A DNA stretch of 64,000 nt from Terripilifer sp031921685 (GTDB lineage: Bacteria > Pseudomonadota > Alphaproteobacteria > Rhizobiales > Beijerinckiaceae): the NCBI RefSeq assembly GCF_031921685.1, contig NZ_JAPDHU010000001.1:806001-870000 (forward strand), given 5' to 3'. Shown here piece by piece: positions 43,080 through 53,100 of the stretch. The position numbers and the translations under genes are program-made. Every line of letters starts with the position of its first letter. Within the stretch, counting starts at the first letter, position 1. The notes beneath the pieces were generated by a model. That model was given only the letters and a program-made list of their open reading frames with translations, ran no database searches and was not told the origin of the DNA.

Positions 43080-44339
43080 TCAGGCGTCGATCGCAACCGT
43101 GTTTGGCCGCATAGCGGGCCAAGCCTTGAGCAGGCGCAAAACGCCCGCCAGGCCGCTGCTCGGTAGCGGCACGAACGGTTTCTGCGCCTGTTTGCACAGG
43201 CGCTTCACCGTGAACATCGCATTGTGACTGATGCAGTCGACGGGAAAGGCGACGACATCGGCGCGGCCGATCAAGGACGGCAGCAGGCTCGTGGCCTCGT
43301 CCAATCCGCCATCGTGATGCAGGAAGAGCGCGCCGGTGGCGCTGACTGCTTCCTTGATGGCAGCGAGCGTGCGCGCCCGGCCACCGACGTAAAGAAAAGT
43401 CTGGCCTGACAGCGCGGGTTGCGCGGCAGGCGCTGTCGTGTCGGCCTGCATGTAATCTTCCAGCGCCACCAGCTCTTCGGCCAGGCGATCTTTGGCGTTG
43501 ATGGCCGTGTCGCGCTCATCACGCGCCGTTTGCGTTTCCTCGCGTAGATTGGCCTGCTGCGCTTCGAGCTTGGCCCGCCGGGCGCTTTCACGGTCCAGTT
43601 TCGAACTGAGGCTCGCCACCAAAGCGCGCAGCTCTTCCATTTCACCATCGTGATCTGTCGGCGCCGGCGCGGCGGAGGTCGTTTCCGCAAGCATCGCTTG
43701 CAGCCGCGCGATCCGCGCGTCGCGCTCCGTCACCATGCTGCGCAGCCGGCTCTCCTGCCGCTCGACCTTCTCGCTGAGGCGGACGTTCTCCTGTTCGAGA
43801 TCGGCGAGGCGACGAATGTCGGCGCGATTGGCGGCGCCGACCAGATGCGACAGCATATGGATCTCGCCGAAGATCTGTTTCAGCAGCGTCGTGTCGGTAG
43901 CCGGATGGGTCAGCGCTGCCCAATAGCCGCCCGCGACGTCGCCCATGGCACGCGACTCGCGCCAGAGTGTGAGAATGTCCGCCGGCGTCGCGGCACTTTC
44001 GAAGCGCCGGATGGCCGCCGCGTGTTCGGTTTCGAGCGCCTTCTGCAGCAGTTTGCCAGCTCCGCCCGCTGTCGATGCGAGCCGCACGCCTTCCTTATGG
44101 ATTTCATGGTCGGACTGATTGGCGATCGCCGCCGGACCGATGGATTTGCCGACGACCTTGCGCAGCGCCGGCAGGGTCAGACAGGTGCCGACGATCGAGC
44201 AATGCAGCGACGTGCTGAAGTCCCACAGCTTGCGACGGCACGGTTCGGCGACATTGACCAATGGCCCCCTGGCCGGAAAGGCGAAGGCGGCCGATGCGTC
44301 GAGGCGCAGGACAGTCTTGGGCTGGGCGTGCGGGAACAT
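43080..44339 (-). CDS. DUF2325 protein with long coiled coil
   Basis: A 419-residue soluble protein. The N-terminal 100 residues are unassigned but contain HCSIVGTCLTLPALRKVVGK. Residues about 185-295 form a heptad-rich coiled coil (for example DLEQENVRLSEKVERQESRL and REETQTARDERDTAINAKDR). The C-terminal 85 residues are the DUF2325 domain: TFLYVGGRARTLAAIKEAV, HHDGG, then VAFPVDCISHNAM and KRLCKQA, with conserved Cys and His. The family's function is not known to me; the Cys/His pattern could bind a metal or cofactor, which is inference. GGAG stands eight bases before ATG 44339. The promoter lies in an AT-rich region with repeats. Confidence 0.78.
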   Translation of the reverse strand: MFPHAQPKTVLRLDASAAFAFPARGPLVNVAEPCRRKLWDFSTSLHCSIVGTCLTLPALRKVVGKSIGPAAIANQSDHEIHKEGVRLASTAGGAGKLLQKALETEHAAAIRRFESAATPADILTLWRESRAMGDVAGGYWAALTHPATDTTLLKQIFGEIHMLSHLVGAANRADIRRLADLEQENVRLSEKVERQESRLRSMVTERDARIARLQAMLAETTSAAPAPTDHDGEMEELRALVASLSSKLDRESARRAKLEAQQANLREETQTARDERDTAINAKDRLAEELVALEDYMQADTTAPAAQPALSGQTFLYVGGRARTLAAIKEAVSATGALFLHHDGGLDEATSLLPSLIGRADVVAFPVDCISHNAMFTVKRLCKQAQKPFVPLPSSGLAGVLRLLKAWPAMRPNTVAIDA

Positions 44340-44372
44340 AGCGTCACTCCATACGCTATATTCACACATATA

Positions 44373-44417
44373 TATCGTTAGAAATCAAGCATAGAAATCG
44401 CCCCATATGGAACGATA
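44373..44417. promoter_or_regulatory. AT-rich promoter region with paired repeats
   Basis: Between the MarR-family gene and the DUF2325 gene an inverted pair TATCGTT (44373-44379) and AACGATA (44411-44417) encloses two direct copies of TAGAAATC (44379-44386 and 44392-44399), 13 bases apart. It is a possible regulator site upstream of the DUF2325 gene; nothing identifies the regulator. Confidence 0.35.
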
Positions 44418-44438
44418 ATAATCCGAAAATGAGGGGTT

Positions 44439-44969
44439 TTAGCTACCTACTGACCGAATACGGGCGCGAGGCGGCGAGGTGGTGCGGACCTTGTTCTGCA
44501 TCGCCGTGCCGATCGCCGGCTCCTGCACATTGGCGGCGGCGCGCACCAGATCGCGCACCTCGATCACCAGTTTCTCGAAATCGGCCAGCCGATCGGCCGG
44601 CATTTTCGCGAAGGTCTCCTCGACGAAGCGCTTCTGGACGGCGATCGCCTCCATGGCCATGCGGCGGCCGTCCTCGGTGAGGAAGATGGCGTGCGAGCGA
44701 CGATCGCCCGGAATCGTCCGCCGTTCGACCAGTGCCGCCGCCACCAGGCGGTCAACCAGGCCGGAAATATTGCCCTTGGTGACATAGAGCCTGCGGGCGA
44801 GATCCTGCTGGCTCATGCCCTCCTGTTCGGTCAGGGTGGTGAGAATATCGCACTGGGGAACGGATAAACCGATCTCGCGCAAACGGTCGGCAATCACGCT
44901 GTTCATGCGTGTATTCACACGCAAAAGCCGAAACCACACCCGTTCTGCGTCAAGAAGTTCGTTCATCAT
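44439..44969 (-). CDS. MarR-family transcriptional regulator
   Basis: A 176-residue winged-helix regulator. The DNA-binding core reads LSVPQCDILTTLTEQEGMSQ, then QDLARRLYVTKGNISGLVDR, then RRTIPGDRRSHAIFLTEDGR, the MarR wing. MarR proteins usually repress efflux or catabolic genes and respond to phenolic ligands. The ATG at 44969 follows AGGA by three bases; ATG 44966 is an equally good start. It lies upstream of DUF2325 on the same strand and 84 bases downstream of the MFS exporter stop, either of which could be a target. Confidence 0.88.
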   Translation of the reverse strand: MMNELLDAERVWFRLLRVNTRMNSVIADRLREIGLSVPQCDILTTLTEQEGMSQQDLARRLYVTKGNISGLVDRLVAAALVERRTIPGDRRSHAIFLTEDGRRMAMEAIAVQKRFVEETFAKMPADRLADFEKLVIEVRDLVRAAANVQEPAIGTAMQNKVRTTSPPRARIRSVGS

Positions 44970-45053
44970 TCGTCCTAAGCTGAGCCGTTTCCCGACTCCT
45001 TCCCGCAGTCTAAACAATTTTGCGCCCGCAGGCTGCCCGGTGCAAATATTTGC

Positions 45054-46271
45054 TCAGACCAGCTTGTCCCGCTCCTTCAACCCTGGAAACAGGCGCATCC
45101 AGGCCAGGGTGACGGCGACCGCCCCACCCCCGCCGATGACCACGGCCAGCACCGGGCCAGTCAAACTGGCAACGATGCCGGAATAAAACTGGCCAAGCTC
45201 GTTGGACGCGCCGATGAACAGGCTGTTCACGGCCGAGACGCGGCCGCGCATCTCATCGGGCGTTTCCAACTGCACCAGGGTACTGCGGACATAGACGCTC
45301 ACCATGTCGGCGGCGCCCAAGATGACCAAGCACACCAACGCCACGCCGATATGCGACGACAAGCCAAAGCCGATGGTGGCGAGGCCGAACAGACCAACCG
45401 CCTGGAACATGCGCAGCCCCACCCGACTGTTGAGCGGGAAGCGCGCCAGCACCACCGCCGTGCCGATGGCGCCGACCGAGGGCGCGCTGCGCAACAGGCC
45501 GAGGCCAACCGGGCCGGCATCGAAAATATCCTTGGCGAACATCGGCAGCAGCGCCGTGGCGCCACCCAACAGAACGGCAAAGAGATCGAGCGAGATCAAG
45601 CCGAGCAAGGTCGAGTTCGACCAGATCGATTTGAGCCCCGCCGTCATATATTCCCACGACAATTGCGACGTGTTGTCGGCCGGCGGGCGACGCTTGAGCA
45701 TGTAGAGCAGTGCGACGCAGGTCGCCGACAGAAACGTCGTGCAGAGGAACACGAAGGGCGCGCCGAACAGATAAGCGAAACCGCCCACCGCCGGGCCGAT
45801 GATCGAAGCGGTCTTAGTGGCGGTGGAACCAAGCGCCACCGCATTGGCCAATTGTTCCTTGCTCACCAGGTTCGGCAGAAGCGCCGAAGACGCCGGACTG
45901 AAAAAGGCGCGTGCGGCACCGGCCAGAAACACCAGGGCATAGATGAGAGGCAATCTCTCGATCTGCAGTACGGCACTCAAATAGAGGCCAAAGGAAGCCA
46001 CCGCCGAGATGCTGTAGCACACCATCAACACCTGCCGGCGATCGTAACGATCGGCGACATGACCGGCGATCAACAGAAACAAAATGCTGGGCGCGAAGGC
46101 CGCCAGACCGATCAGGCCCAGCGCCACCGCGCTGCCTGTCATCTCATAAACCATCCAGCCGACAGCGACATCGACCATGCTGATCGCCAGCCCGGCGAAG
46201 AAACGCGAGAAGAAGAAACAGGAATATTCGCGCGACTGGAACGGCTCCAGGCCCTTGACCGAAAATGCCAT
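45054..46271 (-). CDS. MFS transporter (EntS-like)
   Basis: A 405-residue twelve-helix major facilitator of the MFS_3/EntS group. It has the first-loop motif GHVADRYDRRQVLMV after helix 2 and the second-half stretch ETPDEMRGRVSAVNSLFIGA typical of this group. Members export siderophores or other small molecules; the substrate is unknown. ATG 46271 is used; an in-frame TTG at 46283 with AGGA just upstream is possible. It is followed by the MarR-family gene on the same strand and lies 16 bases from the binding-protein stop upstream. Confidence 0.88.
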   Translation of the reverse strand: MAFSVKGLEPFQSREYSCFFFSRFFAGLAISMVDVAVGWMVYEMTGSAVALGLIGLAAFAPSILFLLIAGHVADRYDRRQVLMVCYSISAVASFGLYLSAVLQIERLPLIYALVFLAGAARAFFSPASSALLPNLVSKEQLANAVALGSTATKTASIIGPAVGGFAYLFGAPFVFLCTTFLSATCVALLYMLKRRPPADNTSQLSWEYMTAGLKSIWSNSTLLGLISLDLFAVLLGGATALLPMFAKDIFDAGPVGLGLLRSAPSVGAIGTAVVLARFPLNSRVGLRMFQAVGLFGLATIGFGLSSHIGVALVCLVILGAADMVSVYVRSTLVQLETPDEMRGRVSAVNSLFIGASNELGQFYSGIVASLTGPVLAVVIGGGGAVAVTLAWMRLFPGLKERDKLV

Positions 46272-46287
46272 TGAGCGCGCCAAAGTC

Positions 46288-47313
46288 CTATTTGATCAGC
46301 TCACCGACGCGTTCGACGATGGGCTTGGGGGTCGCATAGATCTTGCGGATCAATGCTTCGAGCTGTTCGCCCGTATGCGGTTCGAGATCAAGCCGCTGCT
46401 TCTTCACCTCGGCGATGAATTCTTCGTCCTTCATCGTCGCGTTGAATGCATCACGCAACATCTTGACCCGCTCCGGCGGCATGTTGGGGGGCGCGACGAA
46501 CGGCCGGCCAATACCCTGTCCCGCATAGAGGAACTCGATCGCCTGTTTCTGCTCGGCAGTCTTGGCCATATCGAGAATGAACGGTGTGTCCTTTATCTCG
46601 GGGCTGGGCTCGGTGCCACCCTGAAAGATCAAGTTCACTTTCTTTTGAGAGATCCAATCCGGCCGCTTGCCATCGACACTGTCGAGACTTTCGCAAATGC
46701 CGTCGACCTCGCCGCGCTCCATGGCGAGGAACACATCGGAGGAAGCAGGGAAACCGGCCACCAGTTTGAACTTGGTGCCCAGGATGGCATTCAACGCCCG
46801 CGGATAGGCACGCGTGCCAGTGCCCGGCCCCGTATCGCCGACGATCAGCTCGGTCTTCAGGAGATCGTCGAAGGTCTTCACCTTGGCGTTCTGATTGGCG
46901 ATGCAAACATTGGTCTCGGTGGTCGGCGTGCCGATCCAGGTGATCTGCAACGGATCGAAGCGGGCACCGACCTGGCCGGTGAGCGGCCCCAATGCGGCGT
47001 CGCGCGCGATGATGCCCATGGTGGAACCATCTTTGGGCGCGATCGCATAGATATTGCTGGCTGCGGTGAAGCTGCCGGCGCCGGGCATGTTCTGCGGGAT
47101 GGCATTGGGTTTGCCGGGCAGATGTTTGGTGATGTGGCGGGCGACCACGCGGCCCCACAGGTCATAACCGCCGCCGGGGCCGAATCCGATGATCATCGTC
47201 AGCGGCTTGCCGCCAGCGAACGGGCCTGCGTCTTGAGCCAGGCTTTGGGTCAGACTTGCCGCAGGCGCCTGCAGGGCCAAAACCCCTGCGACAATGGCGA
47301 AACTCCTCCTCAT
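46288..47313 (-). CDS. Tripartite tricarboxylate transporter-type binding protein
   Basis: A 341-residue periplasmic binding protein with a signal peptide (IVAGVLALQAPAASLTQSLA). It shows the divergent Bug motif LTMIIGFGPGGGYDLWGRVV, then NMPGAGSFTAASNIYAIAPK. Two cysteines (NVCIANQN and DGICESL) are visible. It is more distant from canonical Bug proteins than the one at 27276. GGGAGGGA stands directly upstream of the ATG. It follows the dihydroxyphthalate-decarboxylase-like gene by 19 bases, suggesting a shared transcript. Confidence 0.85.
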   Translation of the reverse strand: MRRSFAIVAGVLALQAPAASLTQSLAQDAGPFAGGKPLTMIIGFGPGGGYDLWGRVVARHITKHLPGKPNAIPQNMPGAGSFTAASNIYAIAPKDGSTMGIIARDAALGPLTGQVGARFDPLQITWIGTPTTETNVCIANQNAKVKTFDDLLKTELIVGDTGPGTGTRAYPRALNAILGTKFKLVAGFPASSDVFLAMERGEVDGICESLDSVDGKRPDWISQKKVNLIFQGGTEPSPEIKDTPFILDMAKTAEQKQAIEFLYAGQGIGRPFVAPPNMPPERVKMLRDAFNATMKDEEFIAEVKKQRLDLEPHTGEQLEALIRKIYATPKPIVERVGELIK

Positions 47314-47332
47314 CCATCCCTCCCGTTTTTGA

Positions 47333-48319
47333 TCAGATGCGATTGGTGCCGCGCTTGCGTCCTTGGTTCACATCGAGAAACAACTCCTCGAGCCCCATCT
47401 TCCGCTTGATCAATCCTTGCTCGAAAGAATAGCCGATCAAGGTCTCCAGCGTATGCCGATTGCTGTCGGTCATGCCATACTGCCAGGGGTCGCGGCCGAG
47501 CACTTCCTCCTGCTCCTCCCAGGCCTCACGATACCAGGCGAGCGGCACGATGCGTGGATTTTCCATGCGCTTCATGGCGACAGCCTTGGCCGCCTCGAAA
47601 GCCTTCATCAGTTCGACCGGAACCCAGGGGTATTTATCGACGATCTCCTGCTTGATGCCCGTCACATGCATGATCGGGAAAATGCCGGTCTTGCGGAAGT
47701 AAGCCAGTTCTTCGTTCTTGTAATCCGGCCACAGGCGCTTCACCGCCGGATGACGTTCCACCATCGGCCAGATCAGATCGGCGTGCAGCACCGCATCGAG
47801 TTCGCCCGCCACAAGCAGCTCTTCGCACGTCTGATCGTGGCGCATGCGCGACAGACGCAATCCTTCCGGCGGCGTGAATTCCACATCCTCATCGATCTCT
47901 GTCACCCATTCGATCGATTTGTGCGGCACGCCATATTCATGTTCGAGAATACCGCGCAGCCACAGGATCGCCGACACCTGAAAGGATTTCACACCGATCC
48001 TGCGACCGATCAGATCCTTCGGCTCATTGATGCCTTTCGACGTGTTGACGAAAGCGAAGCCGTGGCGAAAGCGGCGATGCAGGAAGACAGGGATCCCCGC
48101 GAAAGGCAGGCCTTGGTCGCGTGCCAGCAGATAGGAGGAACTCGAGACTTCAGCGACATCGAATTCGCGATTGCGCAGGAAGCGCCAATGCCGGGTGCTC
48201 GAATCCATCGTCGTGATGATCGTCAACTCGATGCCGTCAGGCTGAACCGTGCCCTCTTTCAAGGCTCGAACGATTTCATAGTCACCGCAAGCCAGAGTCA
48301 GCGCCAGCTTCTTGGACAT
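47333..48319 (-). CDS. 4,5-dihydroxyphthalate decarboxylase-like protein (binding-protein fold)
   Basis: A 328-residue protein without a signal peptide that resembles the 4,5-dihydroxyphthalate decarboxylase group, whose fold is that of type 2 periplasmic binding proteins: LTLACGDYEIVRALKEGTVQ, FDVAEVSSSSYLLARDQG, HRRFRHGFAFVN and GRRIGVKSFQVSAILWLRGI. GGGAGG stands nine bases before ATG 48319. Catalytic residues for this group are not well known to me, so decarboxylase activity is uncertain. With the binding protein 19 bases downstream it may serve uptake or breakdown of an aromatic acid. Confidence 0.72.
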   Translation of the reverse strand: MSKKLALTLACGDYEIVRALKEGTVQPDGIELTIITTMDSSTRHWRFLRNREFDVAEVSSSSYLLARDQGLPFAGIPVFLHRRFRHGFAFVNTSKGINEPKDLIGRRIGVKSFQVSAILWLRGILEHEYGVPHKSIEWVTEIDEDVEFTPPEGLRLSRMRHDQTCEELLVAGELDAVLHADLIWPMVERHPAVKRLWPDYKNEELAYFRKTGIFPIMHVTGIKQEIVDKYPWVPVELMKAFEAAKAVAMKRMENPRIVPLAWYREAWEEQEEVLGRDPWQYGMTDSNRHTLETLIGYSFEQGLIKRKMGLEELFLDVNQGRKRGTNRI

Positions 48320-48491
48320 CGCGTCATAACCTCCCGACCAAGATCGTTGCCGGAACGGAATGTCCGGGATCAAGGCTTTATCTTGATGGGGTGGTAGCAG
48401 CCTTCATCCAAGCTGCCAAGCGCGTGGCGTTCACGGACGATCAAAGATTGGCCTGGGAATAGGCCACAACATGCACTTTAGCGCATGTTAC

Positions 48492-49922
48492 CTAGCGCGT
48501 GCACATCAACGGCTGAATAGAGCGCCCACGCTGAGCCGCGATATCGCCGGTGGTGCGATCAGGACGCGGCGCGGGCACGCCAGTCGGCGGCACGACAGGC
48601 TTCGCGCCGACGTCGTTCATCAATTTCAGCGCGACGGAAGCGGGAATGATTTTCCAGGCGGCTTGCGGCACGATACCGGCATAACGCGCGGGCTCGGTAG
48701 CAGGCGCGGCGGCGATCGCCACCAATGCGCCCGAGCGATCGAAAATCGCGGTACCGGCAATGCGGCCTTGCAACGGTGCGACGAGGCGCGCCGCGCCCGT
48801 TCCGACAGGCGCAACATATTCGCCCGTCGCAACGCTGATCTCGGCATCGCGACCGCCGAGCTGCGCGGCGAACAAAGCCACGAGGCTGTCGCCCGCATTG
48901 GGCGTGGATGACGTTGGCGCAACGGCGGCGATCTCCGCGCCGCGCGCTTCGATCAAGGCAAGGCCGGATTCTGCATCGCGCCGCGTGATCGCTGCTGCGC
49001 GCCCGGCCACTTTCGGATCGACGCAATCGCCGCTCAGGGCCGTGAGGAAAAGGCCGGGACCAATGGCAATGGCGCTTGCCGCAAGCTGCACACCCGATGC
49101 GGACGGCGCCGGCCCCGCGGCCGGAGCCGTCGCAGTGGAGGGCGTGGAGGCGGCCGAAGGGAAAGGTTCGAAGGCATTGGCAATGGCGATCGACAAGACA
49201 TCATAGGTCGGCCGCAGGCGCCGTGCGTAAGACAAAGTATAGCCGCGCACCGTCGCCACGCCATTGGCCATTCCGCGCGCCGCGCGCGTATAGAAAACCC
49301 GATCGCCTTCCTCGCCGGTGACGACCAGGAAGTCCGGCCGCAACACGCGATAGGTCACCTTCCGTCCTGGCGCATCGCCACGCAGAATTTCGAACAGTCG
49401 CGGCAGGTCGCTGTCGGCCTCGGCATTCTGGAACGTGTCGACGGCGGCGACACCATCGGTGGTGCTCCAGGTCGTGCCCGTCTTGGTATCGGTTTTCCTG
49501 CTCATCGCCTTGGTCGGCAAACCGATGGCGATGCCGGAACGGGTGTCGACGATCTTGCGAAAGGCCTGGGCATTGCGCGCCTTGTCGGCCGCGGAAACCA
49601 GAGCGGCCTTCGCTTTCTGATCGAGCGTGCCATCGGTCGGCAGTTTGCTGCGCCGCGCATAAGCGACGATGGCATCCCTCGTACCGCGACCAAAGCTGCC
49701 GTCGACGTTACCCTTATAATCGCCGGTCCAGACCAACGCGTCTTGAATGGCGCGGCGATCGGCTTCCGGCAGCGCTTCGAACGCGCTCTTGGCGGCGTCA
49801 AAGGCTGGATCGGGCGCAGCGGCGGCGGGGGCGGGCTGTTGCGCCCAGACGGGATGGGACAGCACGGTGCTGGCGAGCAACAGCGAAAGGACGCGCAGCG
49901 CGCTTGCCGTTGTGAATGCCAT
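48492..49922 (-). CDS. Exported peptidoglycan-binding protein with degenerate protease-like C-terminus
   Basis: A 476-residue protein with a signal peptide (LSLLLASTVLSHPVWAQ) and an Ala/Pro-rich start. Residues about 45-110 form a PG_binding_1 domain (IQDALVWTGDYKGNVDGSFG, then RGTRDAIVAYAR). The C-terminal 200 residues resemble the trypsin-like fold in spacing (ALSGDCVDPKVAGRAAAITR, then GLALIEARG) but I could not find a His-Asp-Ser triad, so it is probably inactive or misassigned. It is divergent from the alpha-2-macroglobulin gene. Confidence 0.7.
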   Translation of the reverse strand: MAFTTASALRVLSLLLASTVLSHPVWAQQPAPAAAAPDPAFDAAKSAFEALPEADRRAIQDALVWTGDYKGNVDGSFGRGTRDAIVAYARRSKLPTDGTLDQKAKAALVSAADKARNAQAFRKIVDTRSGIAIGLPTKAMSRKTDTKTGTTWSTTDGVAAVDTFQNAEADSDLPRLFEILRGDAPGRKVTYRVLRPDFLVVTGEEGDRVFYTRAARGMANGVATVRGYTLSYARRLRPTYDVLSIAIANAFEPFPSAASTPSTATAPAAGPAPSASGVQLAASAIAIGPGLFLTALSGDCVDPKVAGRAAAITRRDAESGLALIEARGAEIAAVAPTSSTPNAGDSLVALFAAQLGGRDAEISVATGEYVAPVGTGAARLVAPLQGRIAGTAIFDRSGALVAIAAAPATEPARYAGIVPQAAWKIIPASVALKLMNDVGAKPVVPPTGVPAPRPDRTTGDIAAQRGRSIQPLMCTR

Positions 49923-50154
49923 CCTTCGCCCCCGTGCAGAGTTGCAACCGATCGGTCACAAATTGGAAAAAATTGAATAATCGCGATCCGCGCGCGTGAT
50001 CATGGTCAAAAAACCGCCGCAACGGAAGTGCGGCATCGCACAGATGTTGCACTTATCTGATGGTTCTTGCCATAGGTCCTGCGCCTGAAATGTGACATGC
50101 TGGCGGCGTCACGGCGCTCGGTGACTTTGGGCGAGCAAGAATATGGAGGTTCTC

Positions 50155-53100
50155 ATGCGCAAACTGCTCCGCGGTCTGGCGACGGCTTTAACCCTTCTCA
50201 TCGCCACATCCGCTTTTGCGCAGCAAAAAGCCTATGTCCGCGACGATCTTGCCTCCAACGTCATTCGTCTCGAAGAACAGATCCGGAAAGACAGCGCGAC
50301 ACTTGCCGGTCGACCCACGACTGATCTGCGTCGTGACGGCATCGCAATGATCTCGCGCAATCCGCGCGCCGCCCTCCTGCCGCTTGGCGCCGTCATCACC
50401 GCGACGCCGCGCGACAGCCAGGCGTGGCTCGATTATGCGCGCGCCGCGCGCGCCACGGCCACCGCCAATCCCAACGACGGCTGGCGCTTGAACCAGACCG
50501 CGATCTCCGCCGCCTACGCTGCGTATCAGCGCGCCAATGACAAAGACCAGGAAGCCACCTCCCTCGCCTTCCTCGGCTCGATCTATGATGCACAGACACT
50601 GTACCGACTGTCGCTCAACGCCTATCGCGCCAGTCTCGACGCATCCGACAACCGCTCGGTGCGCGGCATCTATGAAAACCTGCGCGCCAAATACGGCTTT
50701 CGCATTCTCGACTACAAAGTCGACAACGATGCCGCCTCACCGCGCATCTGCTTCCAGTTCTCCGAGCCTTTGCAGCGCGGCAAGGTCGACTTCTCGCCCT
50801 ACATCGCCATTTCCGGTGCCGCCGCCAGCGCCGTTTCCGCCGAAGACCAGCAGCTTTGCGCCGAAGGCCTGAAGCATGGCGAGAAATATTCCATCGTCGT
50901 GCGCCAGGGCCTGCCCTCTTCGGTCGGCGAAAACCTTCTGAAATCCGCCGACTATGAAATCTATGTGCGTGATCGCTCGGCCCAGGTGCGCTTCACCGGC
51001 AAGAATTATGTGCTGCCGCGTGTCGGCCAGGAAGGCATTCCGGTCGTCTCCGTCAATACGCCGAAGATCGCCGTCGACATTCTGCGCATCGGCGATCGCA
51101 ACCTCGTACCGACGGTGCGTTCCGATGATTTCCTCTCGCAGCTCGGCAGCTATCGCGCCCGCCAGATCATCGACGACAAGGGCGTCAAGGTGTGGACCGG
51201 CACGCTCGATGCGCGCACCGACCTCAACAAGGATGTCGTCACCGCCTTTCCGGTGGTCGAAGCCGTTGGCAAGCTTGAACCCGGCGTCTATGTAATGCTG
51301 GCGCGCGCCGGCGAGAAGCCGATCTCGCAGTCGATCGGGTCGGACGACGATGATGACTACTCCTCCGAGAACGCGGCGACGCAATGGTTCGTCGTCTCCG
51401 ATCTCGGCCTGACCAGTTTTTCCGGCGACGATGGCGTGCATGTCTTCGTGCGCTCGCTGGCCAGCGCTACGCCGCTGAACTCCGTCGAAGTGCGCCTGGT
51501 GGCGCGCAACAACGAAGTGCTGGCGACGCAGACCACCGGCGCCGACGGGCACATCCGTTTCGATCCCGGTCTGGCGCGCGGCAATGGCGGCATGGCGCCC
51601 GGCTTGCTGATCGCCAGCGACCGCAACGGCGACTACGGTTTCCTCGATCTGGTGCAGGCGCCGTTCGATCTCACCGATCGCGGCGTCAAGGGCCGCACCG
51701 CCGTCAAGGCGCTCGATGCCTATGTCTATCCGGAACGCGGCGTCTATCGCTCGGGCGAGACGGTGAATGTCACCACGTTGCTGCGCGATGGGCGCGGCGG
51801 CGCCAGCACCTTGCCGCTGACCCTCGTCGTCAAACGGCCCGATGGCGTCGAATATAAGCGCGCCTTAGTCAACGATCAGGGACTAGGCGGACGGGCCTGG
51901 TCGGTCGCGCTACTGTCAGGGGTCGCCACCGGCACCTGGCGCGTGCAGGCATTCGCCGATCCGAAACTGCCGGCGATCGGCGAAGCCACCTTCCTCGTCG
52001 AAGACTATGTGCCGGAGCGGCTCGATCTGACCTTGACGCCGAAGGATCAGGTCCTGGTGCAGGGCGAGGAAGCCAGCATCAATGCGGCGGCGCGCTACCT
52101 CTATGGCGCGCCAGGCTCCAACCTCGACATCAGCGGCGAGATTTCGATCTCCAAGGCGAGTTCGCTCAACATCCCCGGCCTCAACGGCTATCAAGCCGGC
52201 TTGCAGGACGAAGAGTTCGAAACCGTCCGTAACGACATCGACACCGACACCCAGACCGACGCCAAGGGCCAGGCGACGGTGACGTTCACGGTGCCGGAGG
52301 TGGAAGCCTCGCAGCCGGTCGAAGCGCGCATCATCCTGCGCGCCGGCGAACCGGGCGGGCGCGCCGTCGAGCGCGTCGTCACTTTGCCGGTGCGCGCCAA
52401 GAACGGCATGATCGCGGTGAAGAAGAATTTCGACGATCTGTCGGAAGGTTCCACCGCGACCTTCGATGTGGTCGCCATTACGGCCGATGGGCAACGTGTG
52501 CCCGTGAAGGGTCTGCAATGGTCGCTTTACCGCGTCACCAACGACTACCAATGGTACAACAACGACGGTCGCTGGGGCTTTGAGCGGGTGAAGTCGTCGC
52601 GGCGCATCGCCGACGGCAAGGTGGATGTCGCCGGCAATGACCCGGCGCGCATCGCGGCTGGCGTAAGTTGGGGCGCGCATCGCCTGGATATCGCCTCCGA
52701 CGACGGCACGTTCACGCCGACCAGCATCACCTTCAACGTCGGCTGGTCCGGCGATGCCACGGCGGAAACGCCCGATCTGCTCGACCTCACCCTCGACAAG
52801 ACCGACTACAAGCCCGGCGAGCAGATGCGCGTGAAGATCGCCTCGCGCTTCGCCGGCAAGGCGACGCTCGCCATCGTCGGCGACAAGGTGCAGGACATTA
52901 CCGTCCGCGATCTCGTGGTCGGCGACAATCAGATCACTTTGCCGGTGAAGGCCGAATGGGGCGCCGGTGCTTATGCGGTGGCGATGGCGCATCGCCCGCT
53001 CGACCAGGCTGCCAAGCGCATGCCGGGCCGCGCGCTCGGCCTCTCCTGGTTCCAGGTCGATCCGGGTGCCCGCAAGCTCGATGTCGCCATCGAGGCGCCC

